From assembly GCA_026391515.1 (NCBI GenBank), contig JAPLEC010000193.1, positions 1 to 7,566 of the forward strand: DNA of 7,566 nt, given 5' to 3'. Each line of letters begins with the position of its first letter. Position 1 is the stretch's first letter. Below the pieces are notes generated by a model. That model had not been told where the DNA came from and ran no database searches. It was given only the letters and a program-made list of their open reading frames with translations. The position numbers and the translations under genes are program-made. This document shows positions 5,833 to 7,566 of the stretch, piece after piece. Origin of the DNA: Bacteroidia bacterium (GTDB lineage: Bacteria > Bacteroidota > Bacteroidia > Bacteroidales > VadinHA17).

Positions 5833-7224
5833 TTATTCTCTCGCCTTTTTTAACGCACTCGTTGTAGTAAAATATTTTGTTATCATCCCGGATACTTCCC
5901 ACTCCGGAAGCTTGCCTTCTTTCATGAACTCAAGAAACTTGGCAGTAACCTGACCAAAATGTTCTTCGTGAGATACCCTGTATTTTTTGGGAATATTTAT
6001 TTTCAGGGCAGCTTCCCCGACTGGTTCTATAATCAGACTATCGTAAGGTAATGTCCCTAAAACTGTTTTAAGCTTTGCAGAGAAGTCATGCATTTTTTCG
6101 CCTTTGACATTCTCAATATAAAGTGTTGTAAGGAATTTTTCTTCAGAACCCTGTTTAATTACAAGATCACACTTCGAGCCATGCATTACCGAATAATGAG
6201 TGTCACCGCCTCCGGCTGGCGGCTGGTAATTCCATGTAACTGAGACTTTTGCCCACTTTCCCTTAATCTGGTAAACTATTTCTCCGTTTGCAAATACATT
6301 CAGCTTTCCGTCTTTGACATCCTTTTGAAGGAAATCAGGAAACTCTTCAATATTTGTAACTGCCTTGAACTCTTCCTTTGAAATAATTGTGGGCAAGCGT
6401 TTTGCAGAAACAATATTAATATCCGATGGACTCAATATCTGTTCAGGGAAACATTCCCACTGTACAAGGTCGACGAGGTGTGTCGTTACATCAACAATAC
6501 CTTCACCCTGCTGTTCAACGTCAAAGAACCATGCGGGCCGTATGTTTGGAGCACCAGAAACCAGTTTCAGAAAATTGTGGACACTTACTTTTGATACTGC
6601 CGGCTCTTCCATTGTGCCGTTTGTCAGGGTTCCGAATATTTCCTCATTCTGAGACAAGAGTTTTTGAAGTATAGTTGTTACTTCGTACCTCTCAGTCATG
6701 ATATCGTAAATTAAAATCCCCTTCTCTTTTGCTATACGGAAAGCCTCCTCAAGTTTCGGGAAATCATCCGGTGAAATAATCATTGGTTTATCGGCAAATA
6801 CGTTGAGTCCGGCATTAACAGATTTAGTAATATACTCTGCCTTTTTCTTATTGTTACCCGAAAATACAACCACATTTCCCGGCCTTTCCTCCAGCATTTT
6901 CTCGAAAAAATCCGGACCGGTATATACTATTTCATTCCATGAAGTTGGGTTGACTGAACGTTCATTGTAAGCTTTTATCCTGTTGAGATGTTGCAGATAA
7001 TCAGGTCCTTCCGGGGCGTAAACGTGCACCTCCGGGGAAACCTGATCGTACATTATCTTCTGGACCAGGGCGGCATGAAAATGGCCCGGATCGACTGTTA
7101 TAAGCTGAACCTGATATTTATTTTCCATTGGAGTTTCAGATTTTGCTGGTTGTTTTTTTGATCCACCGGAACCACAAGATGAGAGGACCAAAATAGGCAG
7201 TGCTAATAATAATAGTTTTTCCAT
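5833..7224 (-). CDS. Lipoprotein Gfo/Idh/MocA-family oxidoreductase
   Basis: The chosen start at 7224 gives 463 residues opening with a lipoprotein signal (MEKLLLLALPILVLSSC, lipobox LSSC, lipidated C17). The next residues (GSGGSKK) lack the acidic pair of Bacteroidetes surface-export signals, so a periplasmic anchor is likely. A Rossmann-like domain follows (about 37-180): the strand VQLITVDPGHFHAALV (39-54) stands where the dinucleotide-binding glycine loop should be but lacks GxGxxG. VFADKPM (142-148) matches the family EKP motif, and DVTTHLVDLVQW (245-256) carries the likely catalytic histidine H249. The C-terminal part resembles the 'oxidoreductase C-terminal' family common in Bacteroidetes. 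The substrate is unknown; relatives use NAD(P) to oxidise sugars or cyclitols. An in-frame ATG at 7272 would add 16 residues, but these translate the palindrome at 7240-7325 and would bury the signal peptide. Confidence 0.85.
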   Translation of the reverse strand: MEKLLLLALPILVLSSCGSGGSKKQPAKSETPMENKYQVQLITVDPGHFHAALVQKIMYDQVSPEVHVYAPEGPDYLQHLNRIKAYNERSVNPTSWNEIVYTGPDFFEKMLEERPGNVVVFSGNNKKKAEYITKSVNAGLNVFADKPMIISPDDFPKLEEAFRIAKEKGILIYDIMTERYEVTTILQKLLSQNEEIFGTLTNGTMEEPAVSKVSVHNFLKLVSGAPNIRPAWFFDVEQQGEGIVDVTTHLVDLVQWECFPEQILSPSDINIVSAKRLPTIISKEEFKAVTNIEEFPDFLQKDVKDGKLNVFANGEIVYQIKGKWAKVSVTWNYQPPAGGGDTHYSVMHGSKCDLVIKQGSEEKFLTTLYIENVKGEKMHDFSAKLKTVLGTLPYDSLIIEPVGEAALKINIPKKYRVSHEEHFGQVTAKFLEFMKEGKLPEWEVSGMITKYFTTTSALKKARE

Positions 7225-7239
7225 AGGTTTATCTTTTTT

Positions 7240-7325
7240 GCCACAAAGGCACCAAGGCGCCAAGTAACACAAAGAATTACAATATTACAATTTGGTGAAA
7301 CTTTGTGTCTTAGTGTCTTAGGGGC
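7240..7325. repeat. Palindromic heptamer repeat, copy 3
   Basis: The left arm carries CACAAAG (7242), CACCAAG (7250), CGCCAAG (7258) and CACAAAG (7268). The right arm has CTTTGTG (7301), CTTAGTG (7309) and CTTAGGG (7317). Most steps are 8 nt. An AT-rich loop of about 26 nt lies between. It fills most of the gap between two same-strand genes, 7 nt after the upstream stop and 15 nt before the oxidoreductase ATG. If transcribed it would form a large hairpin in the intercistronic RNA, which could weaken read-through. Confidence 0.8.
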
Positions 7326-7332
7326 TTATTTT

Positions 7333-7566
7333 TTATTTAATTAAAACTCTTACTACTGGCGGATAGGCAAAATCGTTCCAAAGCCTGTCAGCAGTAGCCT
7401 GGTCAATTTTCCCATCATATACAAGCATGCGGTATTTTAATTCATAAACATTACCCGGAAAGAGATCCCATGATTTTAGTCTTATCGGGCAAAATTCAAA
7501 ATAAACATCTCCCCTTCCGTTCTGATTTTCAGGCCAGACACGCATTGGTTCAGGATGTTCTCTGTT
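7333..7566 (-). CDS. C-terminal end of a probable DUF6807 (PmoA-like) protein, 5' end outside the window
   Basis: The frame is open to the right edge, giving 77 residues that end at the TAA 7333-7335. The ATG at 7545 is probably internal, because the codons before it read NREHPEP, continuous with the domain. Visible features are HPEPMRVWPENQNGRGDVYF, FCPIR, the segment WDLFPGNVYELKYRMLVYDG, and an ending FAYPPVVRVLI. These resemble the end of the DUF6807 family, whose older Pfam name 'methane oxygenase PmoA' is misleading; no methane oxidation is implied. Members often sit beside Gfo/Idh/MocA oxidoreductases, as here, and probably share a carbohydrate-linked pathway. The assignment rests on a short fragment. 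Confidence 0.6.
   Translation of the reverse strand, partial: NREHPEPMRVWPENQNGRGDVYFEFCPIRLKSWDLFPGNVYELKYRMLVYDGKIDQATADRLWNDFAYPPVVRVLIK

Noticed and set aside
7333..7566. Methane monooxygenase subunit
   Set aside because: The family was once named PmoA in Pfam, but the visible residues fit DUF6807 and no membrane segments or other methane genes are present.

Overview
The window looks like a chromosomal piece from a member of the Bacteroidetes, probably an environmental Bacteroidales-like lineage. The evidence is a type IX secretion (T9SS) C-terminal sorting domain at the left edge, promoter boxes of the Bacteroidetes form TAnnTTTG, AT-rich leaders without Shine-Dalgarno sequences, and a pseudouridine synthase and a D-Ala-D-Ala ligase of Bacteroidetes type. 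All gene calls rest on reading the translations; no database search was possible.

Layout, left to right. (1) 1-1401, plus strand: the C-terminal end of a T9SS-secreted protein, then an RluD-type 23S rRNA pseudouridine synthase 9 nt behind it. (2) 1517-3403, minus strand: a compact three-gene operon read as lemA, a signal-less TPM-domain protein, and an exported TPM/YgcG-type protein with a glycine-rich tail. (3) 3614-4585, plus strand: ddl, which supplies D-Ala-D-Ala for peptidoglycan. (4) 4578-5708, minus strand: an ATPase_2-type P-loop ATPase with a C-terminal winged-helix-like region. It overlaps the end of ddl by 8 nt and has a striking repeat array over its promoter. (5) 5833-7224, minus strand: a lipoprotein Gfo/Idh/MocA-family oxidoreductase. 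Upstream of it, cut by the right edge, is the C-terminus of a probable DUF6807 ('PmoA-like') protein; these two probably act together in carbohydrate or related catabolism.

Non-coding structure is the most interesting part. Three intergenic gaps (1411-1509, 3479-3579, 7240-7325) are almost filled by imperfect palindromes built from one heptamer, CAC-N-(A/G)-AG, and its reverse complement. Spacing is regular within each copy: 10 nt in the first, 9/12/9 nt in the second, 8/8 nt in the third. The first two bracket the lemA-TPM operon exactly, which separates rluD from ddl. A different array, three direct 8-bp repeats at exactly 15-bp spacing plus one inverted copy, straddles the predicted promoter and start codon of the ATPase gene and looks like an operator.

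No tRNA, rRNA, CRISPR array, transposase or integrase was seen, and no gene-free stretch exceeds 300 bases. The longest, 3404-3613, holds two promoter candidates and the second palindrome.
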